Below are positions 62,677-64,000 of a DNA stretch of 64,000 nt, one piece after another. The stretch lies in the NCBI RefSeq assembly GCF_025602895.1, contig NW_026516279.1:156689-220688 (forward strand), given 5' to 3'. Source of the stretch: Polychytrium aggregatum (taxonomy: Eukaryota > Chytridiomycota > Chytridiomycetes > Polychytriales). Below the pieces are notes generated by a model. It ran no database searches. It saw only the letters and a list, made by a program, of their open reading frames with translations, and was not told the DNA's origin. The position numbers and the translations under genes were made by a program. Position 1 is the stretch's first letter. Every line of letters begins with the position of its first letter.

Positions 62677-64000
62677 ATGCTCAGAGCCTTTTCCTGTTGC
62701 TTTGGAGGGCTGGCAACCCCACCCAAGGACCGAGATGTCTCCTCACAGACCCCTGTCTCCCAACAACCAACATTCCCTTCCCAGCCCGATCCCTTGGGCC
62801 CCTGGCTCCATCCCGTCGAGTGTCTCATCAACACTGCCCGCGACGAGCCTGATGCTCTCCTGATTAACACATACGAGAACGGCGACTCGGAGCGCTTCAG
62901 CTATCTCCAGGTGTGGAGAAGAGCTTACTTGATCGCCCAGCCCTCAAGGCCCTCCCTGGCTGGAACGATGACGGCCACGACGTCATCGGCACCTTCTGCG
63001 AGGCTGAAGCCAGCTGGGTGATCTACTCGTTCGCCGTGTGGATGCTGGGCAAGTGAGTATCCGCTATTGGTGCGGTGTGATGTTGTGCTGTGAGTTGTGA
63101 ACACTAATTCAAGAAAGGGACATGTTCAACCCTTGCTCCGTGCCATGTCAAGGGTCGAGTCTCACCTGTCTCTTGATCCTCCTTCAATCCAGGAAAACAC
63201 TCAACTTTGCCCTCAACCTGCCTCCTGCAGCCCGCAAGGCCCTGTGCGAGAGGTATGTCCCTGCCATGTTGTCGTTAGGATGAGCAGGCTGGTCCGGGGG
63301 TTGAATCGAGTCAGCTATGCCTGATCCCGATCTGACACTCACATCACCATCAACCGACAGACATGCAATCAAGTACATTCTCTACCACCACACCAAGCCC
63401 GGCCGCACCGAAGGCGTGACGCTGGTCGATGCTACCACCTTCCCGGTGTTGGACGACATTCCATCTCCGTCCCTCGAAGTCTGTGAGCCTCTCAATGAGT
63501 TTGTTGCCTATTTGGGAACCTCCGGAACAACCGGTATGTGAGAGGAGTATGCGAGTGCCTGGGATTGCTGATAAGCCAAGGTCCAGCCACAAAGGTCGAG
63601 CATGGGAAGTTGAGCTCTAGCGGTTGCGACAGTAGATGACAGACATTGAAGCAACGGTTAGAAACCTATTTGACCTCTGTCTCAATCCTCAATACCGTTT
63701 CCTAATCACTCAAACAGGCATTCCGAAGACGTAAGTGACCCATGGTATTGCATCCATACTCCTCACTCGGATCGAATGAAATATCTAACTCTCAGTGCCT
63801 TGTGGTTCTTCAGATACAAGTTCCCTCATACTGGCGCAATCACTGGCCGAGCTGTGCTGGGGCTCAAGTATGTGAGTTCCGGGCTGTGCCAGGTAAGTCA
63901 CACGATTCGAAGCAACAGAGGGGAGTCATCCATATATTGGGAGCTAACACGAAATGGCGATCAGGCACCTTCGTTTACTGCAACCCTAGGCTGGATGCTT
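62677..64000 (+). CDS. AMP-binding acyl-CoA-synthetase-like enzyme (partial, 3' end outside window)
   Basis: Exons read as 62677-63052, 63193-63252, 63361-63533, 63718-63730 and 63814 to about 63892, with a further exon from about 63965. The hallmark ATP/AMP-binding loop is LGTSGTTGIPK, formed across the exon 3/4 junction; upstream are TYENGDSERFSYLQVW, EAEASWVIYSFAVWMLGK and ALNLPPAARKALCERHA, as in fatty-acyl-CoA synthetases or FATP/Fat1-like proteins. Exon 1 needs one missing base near 62940 to connect RRAYLIAQ with LKALPGWNDDGHDV. The proposed fourth exon is only 13 bp. The enzyme would activate a carboxylate through an acyl-adenylate; the substrate cannot be told from this part. The C-terminal two thirds are outside the window, and the last exon boundaries are uncertain. 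Confidence 0.75.

Noticed and set aside
1-64000. CRISPR arrays, tRNA or rRNA genes, bacterial operons
   Set aside because: None seen. The tandem repeats present have no spacer structure, the genes have introns, and no cloverleaf was recognised.

Overview
The window reads as nuclear DNA of a GC-rich, intron-rich fungus. The host genes are typical fungal ones (COG6, mitochondrial uS9, an MTM1-type carrier, a PHO85-type kinase) with several short GT-AG introns each. The retrotransposons are chromodomain-bearing Ty3/gypsy elements of the kind common in fungi. An early-diverging, chytrid-like fungus is my inference from gene style only; no taxonomic marker is present.

Positions 1-46,982 are a retrotransposon nest. 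Four LTR families are distinguishable: A (791-bp LTR), B (419-bp LTR), C (385-bp LTR) and D (309-bp LTR), plus one fragment of a non-LTR (LINE-like) reverse transcriptase. From left to right: the 3' end of A1; the LINE fragment; B1 on the minus strand, carrying a complete A2 inside its reverse transcriptase; B2 on the plus strand, head-to-head with B1 and lacking its own 5' LTR; a short host segment with COG6 exon 3; then B3, which contains D, which contains C1 and C2. B3, D, C1 and C2 all have clean 5-bp target duplications (GAAGC, CGGCT, ACCCT, GCTGG). Removing the insertions restores the open pol frames of B3 (4,101 nt, the same as B2) and D (3,912 nt) exactly.

Positions 46,983-64,000 are the host region: COG6 exons 1-2 (minus), mitochondrial ribosomal protein uS9m (minus, 4 exons), MTM1/SLC25A39-type carrier (plus, 7 exons), a leucine-rich-repeat protein (minus), PHO85-like CDK (plus, 2 exons), a HAD phosphatase of the pseudouridine-5'-phosphatase type (plus, 6 exons), an alpha/beta hydrolase (minus, 6 exons) and the start of an AMP-binding acyl-CoA-synthetase-like gene (plus). 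COG6 is split: B3 sits in its intron 2, and the rest of the gene must lie left of the window, beyond the LINE/B1/B2/A1 block.

The most striking biology is in how the elements express and copy themselves. All four families carry a GGGAAA(C/T) slippery heptamer in the gag frame, followed by a strong hairpin that includes the gag stop codon, so pol is read by -1 frameshifting. Families B and C keep the same hairpin with compensating base changes. Families A, B and C also look self-primed (Tf1-like): the primer-binding site beside the 5' LTR is complementary to 11-12 nt inside the LTR that begin exactly 39 nt after the TATA box in every copy. Family D instead has a tRNA-type site. Other oddities are a 112-bp duplication flanking A2, the LTR-sharing inverted pair B1/B2, and a cluster of apparent single-base deletions in the three rightmost genes.
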